Below are positions 7,048-15,836 of a stretch of DNA of 20,000 bases, piece after piece (position 1 is the stretch's first letter; every line of letters starts with the position of its first letter). The notes under the pieces are model-generated. The model searched no databases and had not been told where the DNA came from. It was given only the letters and a program-made list of their open reading frames with translations. The stretch is from Prorocentrum cordatum (lineage: Eukaryota > Sar > Dinophyceae > Prorocentrales > Prorocentraceae). The DNA lies in contig CAUYUJ010014618.1 of the NCBI GenBank assembly GCA_963575745.1, positions 45,001 to 65,000 of the forward strand, read 5' to 3'. The position numbers and the translations under genes are program-made.

Positions 7048-7216
7048 AGGGCTCCCCCGAGGGCGCGAAGTTATTCGCGCTTCGCGCTTCGCGGTCCTCG
7101 TTCCTTCTCCTCCTCCTCCTCGTCCTCCTCTTCTCCCTCTGGGGGGGCGGCGCGAGAGCGCGAAGTTATTCGCGCTTCGCGCTTCGCGGAGCGCGAAGCG
7201 CGAAGTTGGGAGCCCT
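7048..7216. mobile_element. 169-bp inverted-repeat element, copy 1
   Basis: It is bounded by AGGGCTCCC and GGGAGCCCT. Inside, GCGCGAAGTTATTCGCGCTT occurs twice as a direct repeat, and that sequence is itself a hairpin. The two repeats are separated by a pyrimidine block with CTCCTCGTCCTCCT. The right part ends with GCGCGAAGCGCGAAGTT. The same structure recurs at 14585-14739. It has no coding potential, so it is a MITE-like candidate. Confidence 0.8.
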
Positions 7217-7217
7217 A

Positions 7218-7235
7218 GCAAGGGTGTCCGTCTAC
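7218..7235. repeat. 18-bp direct repeat, right flank of the 169-bp element
   Basis: This is the partner of 7029-7046, 17 of 18 bases. Confidence 0.7.
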
Positions 7236-8269
7236 GGGGAGACGATTCAAACATGAGTCCAAACACGGTCTTGGGACGATTTTCCATTTGTTTCGGACTA
7301 TTTCTGGCATGTTGCAACTCTGTCTGCTTTGTCCTTCAAGACCTGCCTGCAGGAGGACATGCCCTCCCTAAAGCTTGGCCCTCTGGGGCAGGCCTCAGCC
7401 CGCAGATCAGGAAGAGGCATGACCGGGTGAGTGGCCCGCGGGGTCGGGGCAAACCCGCGGCGGGCCCGCAGGCGATGTAGTGGATGGCTGTTGTGCGATC
7501 CCGCTCTGCCGCGGTCATGCCTTCTCGTCCCGCGCCCCCGCGCTCGAGGACGAGGGCAGCGGTGAGAAGCCCCAGGTCGCTGGCCTTCGCGGCGAGTTCG
7601 TCGAGGGCGTCCGCGCCGCGCAGCACCCGCGCTGCCACGGTGCCCGAGCTCGAGGGGCCAGCGCTCGCAGATCGGGTGAGGGATGCCTCGGCCAGCGGGG
7701 CTTTCAGCATGCAGGTGTTCGAGGTTGCTCTGCGAGCCAGCGCACAGGGAGCATACATTGGGGAGCCTCGCCCGGGCCAGCCCCCACACAGTTGCAGGAA
7801 TATTCGAGGTACCCCGTGCCACGCACAGGCCGTATGAAATCTCCACGACGATGTCACCCACCCCGACCATCGAAGGTCGACCGCGTGCCTTCGCAACGGC
7901 AGCGCCTTGGCGATGGGCACCAGCCCGCGGTCGCCAGGCTTGCCCAGCTGTTCGCAGCACCGCGCGCTCTCCGCCGCGCGGAACTCCGGCACCGCCGCCG
8001 CGTGGGCCCACTGATGGCGGCCCTCGGCCCCGCCTCCGTTGCGGCGGCCAGCTGGGGCGGGGGCGCGGACACGCCGCACGCCTGCGGCACCTCCACGGCG
8101 CCCCGCAGCCGGGAACCCCCCCCCGGCCTTCGGCGCCGCCCGGGGATCGCGGGTCCCGCTGGCGGCCCCTGTGGGGAGGCGGCGGCAGCCCTGTGGAGCC
8201 GCTCCGGGGTCGCGGTTGCAGTACGGCCCGGCCCCCCGAGAGGGAACTCTTGAGGGGCCGAGATCTGAG
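7236..8269. other. GC-rich kilobase without a confirmed gene
   Basis: A minus-strand frame (8470 to 7298) and an overlapping minus-strand frame (8274 to 7336) both stay open. The first contains a Cys-x2-Cys ... His-x-His string (VCSLCAGSQSNLEHLHAE, near 7705-7765) that faintly resembles the zinc motif after some retro-element RT domains. The other frame has a plausible helical stretch (GADALDELAAKASDLGLL, near 7560-7625). No domain can be named. A decayed minus-strand retro-element or exon is possible but unproven. Confidence 0.3.
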
Positions 8270-8405
8270 GCCAATGGAGGAGAGGAGACGAGACGAGATG
8301 AGAGGGGAGGATGGCGGAGGAGCGGGAGGAGGGAGGGAGGAGGAAAAGGGATGACAACGGCGAGGAGGATGTCGAGGAGGAAGATCCAGGAGGAAGTAGA
8401 GGGTC
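8270..8405. repeat. Degenerate GGA/GAG purine tract
   Basis: About 135 bp dominated by GGAGGA, GAGACGAGAC and AGGAGGAAG. It is a diverged relative of the cleaner GGA tract at 16515. Confidence 0.75.
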
Positions 8406-9116
8406 GTGGATGAAGGTTGTTTGACCTGTTTGGCCTGCAGAGTCAAAGAAGGACGGGAGAGGGAGGTCACTGGGGGAATGGTGGGAGCGGGGGAATAGCC
8501 ATGGGTTTGTAAGATGAGGACGGTGGATGAGGGGTAGGGGAAGTGAAGGATGGGGGAGGAATTCTGTGGAGATTTCCAGCGGTCTTCTGAGACATCTGGA
8601 GGCTTTCAAAAGCCTATGACGTTCAGAGCGCCACAGACGACCAATACTTTCGAGCCTCGAACCTTGATGCTCCCCGCGAAACTATCCGCGGGTCCCTCCC
8701 GTAGTCCATCCTGCCTAGTTGTTCGAGCTGCGCCAAGTCGTGGCGACGCATGAAGGAAGGGAGGCCACAGGACAAGGCAGTCTCGATCCTCGAGCCCCGA
8801 TACCCCCGAGGGGTGCCGAGCAGATGCGAGCGTCTTTTAGCCATCCTTTCCTTCCCCCCCACTCTTAGACTTGGACTTGGACTGCGGCTCAAAAGTCCAG
8901 CAAGACGGGCTATGAGACTGATCGTGCACCCCGAATCTACCCACAAGTTGTCGTACAGCCGTCGAGACTCCTGCCAGCGTGTCCTCATGTAAAATACGTA
9001 CACTCCTCATGTTGCCCATAGCTCTACCACCGCTCACGCTCGTCATCGTCCCCTCCAACCTCGGTGGCCTTTGGAGGCCGAGGAGCTCCAGTGAACCTCG
9101 ATCCACGACCCTCTCA
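8406..9116. other. Stretch without a supported gene
   Basis: Only small patterns were seen. CCTCGAGCCCCGATACCCCCG at about 8797-8817 recurs near 10137. A short GACTTGGACTTGGAC triplication lies near 8869. No RNA gene or domain was recognised. Confidence 0.5.
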
Positions 9117-9333
9117 TTCTTCCTCCTGGATCCTCCTCCTCCTCCTCCTCCTCCTCCTCCTCCTCTCCTCCTCCTCTCCTCCTCCTCCTCCTCCTCCTCC
9201 TCCTCCTCCTCCTCCTCCTCCTCCTCCTCCTCCTGATCCTCCTCCTCCTCCTCCTCCTCCTCCTGATCCTCCTCCTCCTCCTCCTCCTTCTCCTCCTCCT
9301 CCTCCTCCTCCCCCTCCTCCCGCTCCTCTGCTC
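9117..9333. repeat. (CCT)n microsatellite
   Basis: About 215 bp of CCT, with sparse GAT and TCT interruptions. Long Pro, Ser, Leu or Arg/Glu/Gly frames across it are not proteins. Confidence 0.98.
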
Positions 9334-9408
9334 ACCTCCCATCGCCCCTCCTCTCTCCCAACACCTCGGCCTCGAGCCCCGAGCCCCCCAAGGCGCGGCG
9401 AGTGGCTG

Positions 9409-9547
9409 TTGAGCTCCTCGCCGTCGCCATCGCCGTCGTCATCTTCGTCCTCCTCGCGGTCGTCGGTCGCTGCCTCCGCCGCTGCCGCTGCTGCTGTCGC
9501 CGTCGTCGCCGCCGCCACCGTCGTCTTCGTCGTCGTCGTCGTCGCCT
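9409..9547. repeat. CGT/GTC-rich trinucleotide tract
   Basis: Imperfect TCGTCG, GCCGCC and CGTCGTCGT runs. A similar cleaner tract is at 15345-15434. Confidence 0.75.
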
Positions 9548-9599
9548 TCGTTGGCTGTGTCGTCGCGGCCGCCGGTCTTCGGTCGCCCTGGCCGAGGGA

Positions 9600-9845
9600 T
9601 GGCGAGCAGCTGCTGAGTTCCTACCCCTGGATCTTCCCTCCCTCGCCATCCTCCTCCCCTGTCCTCCTATCCTATCCTATCGTTCCCTCCTATCGCTCCC
9701 TTCCCCATCGCCTCTCCCTCCTCCTATCCCTCCTATCGCTCCTCGCCTCCTATCCCTCCATCGCCTCTCCCTCCTCCTATCCTATCCTATCCTATCCTAT
9801 CCCTCCCTCGCCTCTCCCTCCTGTCGCTCCCTTCCCCATCCTCCC
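9600..9845. repeat. Pyrimidine-rich tract with TATCC pentamers
   Basis: TATCC repeats occur at about 9667-9680 and 9776-9800 inside a wider CTCC-rich stretch where CCTCCTATCCCTCC-like units recur. Confidence 0.8.
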
Positions 9846-9935
9846 GCCCCGGCGGCCGTCTCCAGAGAGCGGCGAGACCGGGCGCGCCGCAGGGTGCCTG
9901 GCGCAGCTTGGTGCCCCAAGCTCAGGAGGGGAAAA

Positions 9936-10057
9936 ACACACAGACACAATTAATCGTCGATTCCCAGGAAAATATGGGAAAATATGGGAAGTGGGGGGGA
10001 AGACAAGAACCCAGAAAATATTGGAAAATATGGGGAATTGTTTGATGTGTGTGTGCC
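9936..10057. repeat. AT-rich island with inverted ends and 10-bp repeats
   Basis: GAAAATATGG repeats back to back at 9968-9987, and again as a pair at 10014-10033, each pair exactly 10 bp apart. The island begins ACACACAGACACAATTAA and ends GAATTGTTTGATGTGTGTGT, an imperfect inverted repeat with a small indel. It resembles in plan, not in sequence, the 10-bp-satellite elements elsewhere in the window. Confidence 0.55.
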
Positions 10058-10136
10058 CTGGGGCCCCTGGACAAGCCACATGCACCGTGGCGCGCGGGAC
10101 GCTCCGTGGCACTTCCCCTCCTCCCTCTCCGCGGCC

Positions 10137-10165
10137 CTCGAGCCCCGATGCCCCCGAGGGATGAC
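10137..10165. repeat. Small dispersed repeat CCTCGAGCCCCGAT
   Basis: It matches 8797-8823 over about 27 bp with two or three differences. A shorter relative, CCTCGAGCCCCGAG, is at about 9368. Confidence 0.55.
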
Positions 10166-10346
10166 AATCAGCTGCTGACGTCCCCATGGCCCGTCTCCGC
10201 GGACGCCTTCGACGAGCTCACCGCCGAGAAGCGCTTCGCGCACGCGCCCGACCGGGCCACGGCGGGGGCGCTATACGGCTGCGCGCGCCGCAACCGCCGC
10301 CGCCGACGACGCCCACGGTGTTGGCTTTGGGCTTGCGGGCGCCCGC

Positions 10347-10357
10347 GACGACGACGA

Positions 10358-10389
<32 letters not shown>

Positions 10390-10391
10390 AT
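10347..10391. repeat. (GAC)n microsatellite
   Basis: About 15 GAC triplets with two GAT variants. It is preceded by GC-rich DNA whose open frames carry no domain. Confidence 0.95.
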
Positions 10392-10913
10392 TGGAACGTC
10401 AGTATTCAGCATGAGAGGGGGGAGATCTTCGCTTAGGGTATATTCGATCTTTCTAAGAGCTTCTATGCGAAAGCCAACGGTTTGGGGCTGCCGTGCAGCA
10501 GGGTACACGATCCCTCGGCGGCGCTCGCGACGACCCCCTGGCGCGCGGAGTAAAACATGTTTCGCACCCCACGGGTTGCATTCATCAGCCGGGGGGGGCA
10601 ATCATTTGGTAATCACAATCTGACATTCGAGAAACGGGTATAAAGGGGAAGTGAGAGGGGGGACCAGGAGGGACAAGGGGAGGGGGAGAGGGACTACGGC
10701 CTGCTAAGGGGAGGGAAGGGCATCGGGATGGCGACTAGCTAGTATTTTCCTGACGCCCCCTAGGACGGGGTCGGTGGCGGCGGCGACGACGACGGCGAAC
10801 CGTGGGCGAAAAACCTATCCGCATCCTCGGCCTCGCGGGCCAGGCACCGTGGCCGCGACCCCGCGGACACGGGGCGCTTTTTCGAGGATGCCCCGCGCGG
10901 ATCGCTACCAAGC
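10392..10913. other. Stretch without a supported gene
   Basis: A purine-rich strip (about 10645-10720) and a short GGCGGCGACGACGAC run (about 10770) are the only patterns. No RT motif was found here, so retro-element 1 does not continue upstream across the CCT tract. Confidence 0.5.
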
Positions 10914-11295
10914 GTCTCCTCCTCCGCCTCCTGCTCCTCCTCCTCCTCCACCTCCTCCTCCTCCTCCTCCTCCTCCTCCTCCTCCTCCCCTACCCCTCCT
11001 CCTCCGCATCCTCCTCCCCCTCCTTCTCGTCCTCGTCTCGTCCTCCTCCTCCTCCTCCTCCTCCTCCTCCTCCTCCTCCTCCTCCTCCTCCTCCTCCTCC
11101 CTCCTCCTCCTCCTCCTCCTCCTCCTCACTCCTTCTCACTCCTCCTCCTCCCCCCCCTCCTCCTCCTCCTCCTCCTCCTCCTCCTCCTCCTCCTCCTCCT
11201 CCTCCTCCTCCTCCTCCTCTTCCTCCTCCTCACTCATCACTCCTCCTCCTCCTCCTCCTCCTCCTCCACCCCCTCCTTCTCCTTCTTCTCCTCCC
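10914..11295. repeat. Long (CCT)n microsatellite at the 5' edge of retro-element 1
   Basis: About 380 bp of CCT with few interruptions. It ends a few bases before the first recognisable retro-element sequence. Confidence 0.98.
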
Positions 11296-11300
11296 ATCGG

Positions 11301-12116
11301 AAGAAATGGAAATCTCGGGCGATCTCTTCTGGATTTTCAGAGACGCTTACGTGTATTATGATGAACCAGTATGGGGGTCCCAGGGCTGTTGTGGCTACCT
11401 ACGCGGGGTGTGCTACCAAAGGCTTTCCTGCTGGGTGCTCGCTTGCGACCCACAACGTCCAAATGTATACGGTTCCCCCCATGGACTCCTGGGTTCCGAA
11501 GTTCCCCACCGTGGACCCCTCAATCTTCATAGATGATTTCATGCTGACTAGCAACAACACAAGTGTTCGCCTGTTGGTGTCGGACCTGGCGCAGGCCTCC
11601 GACAGCATGCTAGATTTAATCGAGGAGGACCTCGATTGTTCGGTCGCCTTGCACAAGGCTGCAGTGTTGGGCTCGTCCGCTGCAGTACAGCACCGCCCGG
11701 CCAAAGCTCTAGGTAAGTACAGTGGACCAGAGGGAGTCAAACAAGCACAGTCTGCGCCAAACCTCGGAGTCGATTTCACCATGGGCAACAGGGTCTCGAA
11801 GAAGGCCCGAAATACTCTGGCGAAACGAACCTCCAAAATGAAACGGCGACTCCACCGTCTGATTCGGCGAGCAGGTGCGAATATGCGGAAGATTTATCAG
11901 ACAGGTTTGAAGGCGGCCGCCTACTATGGCGCGGAGGTCGTCGGCTTCACCAACCCCGAGTTGCATGAAGCCCAGTCCCTCTACCTCAAGATTGTAGGGC
12001 CCCGCTATGCTACAAGATCCAGGTCCCTGGCATTATCGAAATTGGGGCACCCGGCTTGGAGTGCTGCCTTGGGGCCGGCCTGTTATTGGGCCAACCTGAT
12101 CTGGAGAGTTGCTTAG
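11301..12116 (+). pseudogene. Reverse transcriptase palm and thumb fragment (retro-element 1)
   Basis: The frame is open from the CCT tract; the first ATG is at 11358 but is probably not a true start. Counting from that Met, GFPAGCSLAT (residues 22-31) corresponds to RT motif B, and FIDDF (57-61) is motif C with both catalytic aspartates encoded at 11532-11537. NLGVDFTMG, near residues 135-143, is the motif after the palm that precedes the basic thumb-like stretch rich in Lys and Arg. Motif A is missing. The frame ends at an in-frame TAG (12114-12116), after which the same frame continues with sensible sequence, so the TAG is a nonsense mutation. The enzyme would have copied element RNA at the insertion site; this copy cannot. 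Confidence 0.85.
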
Positions 12117-12692
12117 AATCCTGGTAAGATTGGCTTTTCTCTGGTTGGACTCCGGGAACAAGCCCTGCAGGTCCTCCACAAGCCCCCTACGAAGTGGTAC
12201 CAAATCCGCGGGCCCTTAGGGGCCACGATGTTCAGCCTGAGCCGTCTGGGGTGGTCCATGCCCGACCCGCTCGTCTTCAGAGACTCGCAAGGCCAGGACT
12301 ACCCACTCATTACTACCTCCCCTGCCCTCATCAAGAAGCTGTTTCAATCCCGGTGGCAGTTGCAGTTAGACGCGGAGGCGGGGCAGAAGCTCGGTTTCGA
12401 CGAGCCCCTCGACCCATCGGTCATGCAGCGCGCGCTGCAGGACAGTACAGTGCAGGCCTACAAAAGGAAGACGCTGCTTTCGCATGGCTGCCAGTGCATT
12501 TGGACCAAAGAAAAGATGGCCGAGGCAGGCTATCATAACGAAGTCGAATGCGAGCTGTGCAACGGCCCCGTGGACTCCATACCCTACAGGCTCCTTGAGC
12601 GCCCGCAGACCCGCAACCTGAGAGAGGAAATGTTAAGTGAAGCTGATATCGAGGAGTTCAAGGCCCGAGGAGAGGATTTCCACATGTGCTAG
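12117..12692 (+). pseudogene. Post-RT region with decayed zinc knuckle (retro-element 1)
   Basis: This continues in frame from the RT fragment after the TAG; an internal ATG at 12228 is incidental. A Trp/Arg-rich region comes first. Near 12550-12605 there is CELCNGPVDSIPYRLLE, which looks like the Cys-x2-Cys ... His zinc motif that follows RT in many non-LTR elements, but the expected His is Tyr and the last Cys is absent. Loss of these ligands fits a dead copy. The frame ends at TAG 12690-12692, where the continuation moves to another frame. The role in the parent element is probably RNA or DNA binding, inferred from family position only. Confidence 0.65.
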
Positions 12693-13084
12693 GATTTCAA
12701 CTTCGACCTGAACCCATTGCTCTGAGGCCCCCTGGTTTAGGACTAGATCAGGCTGTATATTGGTCTAGAGATGGGCTGCCCAAGGAGGTGGCCATGCAAG
12801 GTGAAGTTTTCCATGATGGCAGCGTTTTGAAACCAGGGCCCGCGGTGTATGATGCCCCCGCCTGGTCCGTGGTCAAAATCGACCAGGACGGCGACCTGGT
12901 TGCCAGTCTCTCAGGCCCTGTGGGGGCCAGCCTTCCTCCCACGTCGCCCGCTGCCGAACACCTGGGGTTTCTAGTTGCTACGTCCTGCCCCAGAGTCACC
13001 AAAGCGTGGACGGATTTCAAGGGTATCCCCTCGGTGCACCAGAGCGCCGAAGTCTCACGTAAGGAAATGTACTCAGCAGTTTAA
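12686..13084 (+). pseudogene. RNase H domain, N-terminal part (retro-element 1)
   Basis: Three of the four acidic residues of an RNase H fold can be placed: Asp in FHDGS (12815-12817), Glu in PAAEHLGF (12956-12958) and Asp in WTDFKG (13013-13015). Spacing is right for the family. The frame differs from the preceding segment, so a frameshift lies near 12680-12695. It ends at TAA 13082-13084, in the middle of the domain. Downstream DNA in the same frame carries the missing end. RNase H would remove element RNA from the RNA-DNA hybrid. Confidence 0.85.
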
Positions 13085-13912
13085 GTACTGGCCACGACCC
13101 AGAGCTGGTTTGCGTCCCTCGAGATAGGGAAAGCCAAGGCCCACCAGAACCTTTCTTCCCTGGTAGTCGGCTCGAGGAACTGGTTTGTTGCCAAAGGTAA
13201 TGACTGGGCGGACAAGGTGGCCAAACAAGCAGCCGCCAGAATCCCCGCCCCGTCCCAGAGAGAAATCGAGCATTATAAAGAATGTCGCAGCCGAGTTCAG
13301 AGGCTGGTGAAGTATGCTGCAGAGGCTCTCTCCTTGTGGGCCCCACTCGCTCCGAAATCGGGCAAGAAGGCCTGCGAGAAGCCCGCCCAGAGCTTCAATC
13401 CCCTAGTTGGGGCAGCGGGAGCAGTCAACCAGTGGACTGCGCCACCCCCGCCCCCTGGGGGTCGTCCTCGGCGCGCTCGAGCGTGCCGTGACCCCCAGGG
13501 AGTGGCGAGACATCAGTGGGCATGGCTTAATAATCATTGGCTGTGCCTCGCCTGTCACACCCGCGCCCGCACGGACAGCACTCGCAAGACCCGCTTGCGA
13601 GAAGCGTGCCCAGGCAATTCAGTCATGTTGCAAATGTTAATTAGGGACCCCCAGAAGCACCAATTAATGATTTGTGATTACCTTGATGTTGAGTCCTTCC
13701 TAGTCGTTTGCAAGAGGTGCGGCCGCTACAGCGAAAGCAACCTCAAAGGACTCAAAGGTGAGTGTAAGGAGCGCTTCCAAAGCAAGTTCTCCCAAGGTGC
13801 GTGGTCCCTCCTGGCAAGCGGCCGTCATCCCAAGAGCAGCATGCAGGCCCGTCCCCGACTTTCCCTGCCCATCCCTGCGGCCCAGCTCTTCAAGGAAGAA
13901 GGGGCGACGTAG
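13085..13912 (+). pseudogene. RNase H C-terminal part plus Cys/His tail (retro-element 1)
   Basis: It is in the same frame as the previous segment across the TAA. GKAKAHQ (about 13129-13149) and GNDWADKVAK (13199-13228) are the C-terminal RNase H signature, with the fourth acidic residue at 13211-13213. About 90 residues of low-conservation linker follow, then HQWAWLNNHWLCLACHTRAR (about 13519-13578) and a later CKRCGRY ... C set (about 13710-13770) that looks like a pair of zinc-binding units, ending with a SGRHPKS string. Such tails occur, as I recall, in dinoflagellate RT-RNase H proteins. The natural stop is TAG at 13910-13912. Confidence 0.75.
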
Positions 13913-13950
13913 GGAAGAAAGCCAGCGTAAGAGGAGGGCGGATGTCACCC

Positions 13951-13987
13951 CTAGGTTTCGGTTAGGGTCGGGTCGGCCTAACCCTAG
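13951..13987 (+). other. 3' hairpin with telomere-like arms
   Basis: GGTTAGG (13960-13966) pairs perfectly with CCTAACC (13977-13983) around a 10-base loop, and CTAGG/CCTAG occur further out. It lies 40 bp after the stop of retro-element 1 and 40 bp before the CCT tract. It may be a 3' UTR structure used by the RT, or a chance likeness to TTAGGG repeats. Confidence 0.6.
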
Positions 13988-14023
13988 CCTCCCTCATTAG
14001 CATGTGATGGTCATCCTTCTCTT

Positions 14024-14357
14024 CCCCCTCCTCCTCCTCCTCCTCCTCCTCCTCCTCCTCCTCCTCCCCCTCCTCACTCCTCCTCCTCCTCCTCCTCCTC
14101 TCCTCCTCCTCCTCCTCCTCCTCCTCCTCCTCCTCCTCCTCCTCCTCCTTCCTCCTCCTCCTCCTCCTCCTCCTCCTCCTCCTCCTCCTCCTCCTCCCTC
14201 CTCCTCTCCTCCTCCTCCTCCTCCTCCTCCTCCTCCTCCTCCTCCCTCCTCCTCCTCCTCCCCTCCTTCTTCTCCCCCTCCCCCTCCCTCTCCTCCTCCT
14301 CTCCTCCTCCTCCCCCTCCTCCTCCTCCTTCTCCTCCTCCTCCCCCTCCGCCTCCTC
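14024..14357. repeat. (CCT)n microsatellite at the 3' edge of retro-element 1
   Basis: About 330 bp of CCT with minor interruptions, in the same orientation as the tract upstream of the element. Confidence 0.98.
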
Positions 14358-14584
14358 CGCCTCCGCTTCGGCGCGCCTGCGCAGCGGCGTGCCGAGGTCC
14401 AGCGGCTCTATTGCAGGCTCGCCGCGGCCACGCTCGACGCCGCCGAGGCGCGCGGGCGCCGCTCGGGCGGCGGCATGCCGCGCCGCGGCACTCCGCGGCT
14501 CGGCGGCGGCCTTCGGCGGCCCCCGGGAGGCCCTCGGCGGCCCTCCACGGCCCTCCGCGGCCCCTCATAGGAGGAAACTATGCA
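14358..14584. other. Very GC-rich spacer with GGCCCTCGGC repeats
   Basis: An 11-12-bp unit (GGCCCTCGGCGG, GGCCCTCCACGG, GGCCCTCCGCGG) repeats near 14527-14568. The DNA before it has an open frame without a domain. Confidence 0.5.
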
Positions 14585-14739
14585 AGGGCTCCCTCGAGGG
14601 CGCGAAGTTATTCGCGCTTCGCGGTCCTCGTTCCTTCTCCCCCTCCTCCTCGTCCTCCTATTCTCCCTTTGGGAGAGCGGCGCGAGAGCGCGAAGTTATT
14701 CGCGCTTCGCGCAGCGCGAAGCGCGAAGTTGGGAGCCCT
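14585..14739. mobile_element. 155-bp inverted-repeat element, copy 2 of the 7-kb family
   Basis: AGGGCTCCC and GGGAGCCCT bound it as in 7048-7216. The two GCGCGAAGTTATTCGCGCTT units, the pyrimidine block and GCGCGAAGCGCGAAGTT are kept. It is shorter through loss of repeats of TTCGCGC and of the CTCCTC block. No direct repeat flanks it, unlike the 7-kb copy. Confidence 0.8.
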
Positions 14740-15344
14740 AGGAAAAGATACCCATGCCGCTACCTCTCGCCCGTTATCCCCTTTTTGGGCCTCCTAAGAG
14801 GCCCTCGTCGCCATCGGTGGATTCGCCGCGAAATTCTGGTCAGAACGCACCCTGGGAAAGGTCCGGGGAGTAGCGGTTTCGGTGCCTTTTGGTTTTCCCG
14901 GGTTGCTGGAGGCATTCGGCGGCCGCCGGGCTTCTGGAGGCCAGAGGAGGCCTTCCCAGACATGGTCGCGGGCAGTTTTTCGGAGGCCTCGGTCAGGAGG
15001 GGAGGCTCCGGAGGAGGTTATTGGACAAACTCGCCCTCGGGGGCCAGGCCTCGGGGCCGTCCGAACAGGACTCGGGACGAAAAGCTGGCCCCGGGGAGGG
15101 GGTCGGGACTTCCATGGGCCCCGTGCACCGAAAGAGTCAGGACGTCGCCTGTCGGGGTTCGGAGACCTGCCGATCTCTGGAGGCCTTCGCAGGAGGCCCT
15201 CGGCAGTCCCGCGGGGGCCTCGGGCGGCCGCCGCCGTGGCCGCCGCCAGTCGTCGCCGTCGCGGGGTCGGCGTCGCTGCGGTCGCGGGTCGGCGTCGGTG
15301 GGCCGTGGTGCCAGCGCCGCCGCGGTGGTCTCGCGTGCGGGCGC
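14740..15344. other. GC-rich stretch without a supported gene
   Basis: GGAGGCC- and CTGGAGG-type words recur loosely between 14900 and 15200. Several frames are open but have no domain. Confidence 0.45.
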
Positions 15345-15356
15345 TGTCGTCGTCAT

Positions 15357-15414
<58 letters not shown>

Positions 15415-15434
15415 GTTGTCGTTGTCGTCGTCTT
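15345..15434. repeat. (TCG)n microsatellite
   Basis: About 30 TCG triplets with occasional CAT, GCC or TTG variants. Confidence 0.95.
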
Positions 15435-15534
15435 GCCTGTCCCAAAGGTGCCCTCAGCGCCGCGAGGGAGGGCAGGGGCAGCAGCGGCACCACAGGGGGG
15501 GGCGAGGACGAGTAGTTCTGTGTGGTTGTTGCTG

Positions 15535-15705
15535 CTCTTCCTCTCCCCCTCGTTGCAACCATCCCACTCTTCCTCCCTCGTGCTGCCCCTCCTCTTGCGT
15601 CCCTCCTCGTTTCCCAGACGTTTCTCCTCTTCCTCCTCCCCCTCCTCCTCCTCCTCCTCCTCCTCCTCCTCCTCCTCTTCCTCCTCGTCCTCCTCCTCCC
15701 CCTGA
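15535..15705. repeat. Pyrimidine tract with a CCT core
   Basis: C/T-rich throughout. The clean CCT core is about 15629-15690. Confidence 0.9.
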
Positions 15706-15836
15706 TCGTCCTCCCCTTTCTTCTCGGTGCTCTCTCCCATGTTCTCCCCCTCCGTTTTTTCTCCAGTCTCTTCGGGTTTCGCACCTTCCTTGCGATCCTT
15801 CCTGCCATGGTCGTTGTCGTCCCCCCTTCCTCATGG

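Larger units (their letters stand above)
11298..13990 (+). mobile_element. Retro-element 1: 5'-truncated non-LTR retrotransposon with RT, RNase H and zinc tail
   Basis: One plus-strand coding body can be followed through four segments: RT palm, post-RT zinc region, RNase H and a Cys/His tail. It starts directly at the end of a CCT tract and lacks the RT fingers and motif A, so it is 5'-truncated as is usual for target-primed reverse transcription. About 110 bp of 3' sequence, including a hairpin at 13951-13987, separate the last stop from the next CCT tract at 14024. Inactivating changes are a TAG at 12114, a frameshift near 12688 and a TAA at 13082. No LTR, integrase or protease is present. 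The domain order fits non-LTR elements that carry RNase H. Confidence 0.85.

Noticed and set aside
7298-8470. Long minus-strand open frame with a CxxC...HxH string, possibly a gene
   Set aside because: An overlapping frame on the same strand and others on the plus strand are equally open, the DNA is GC-rich, and no domain can be named. It is kept only as an unconfirmed remark.
9064-10164. Pro/Ser-rich protein encoded across the CCT tract
   Set aside because: The repeat is translated in all frames on both strands. Homopolymer frames are expected from (CCT)n.
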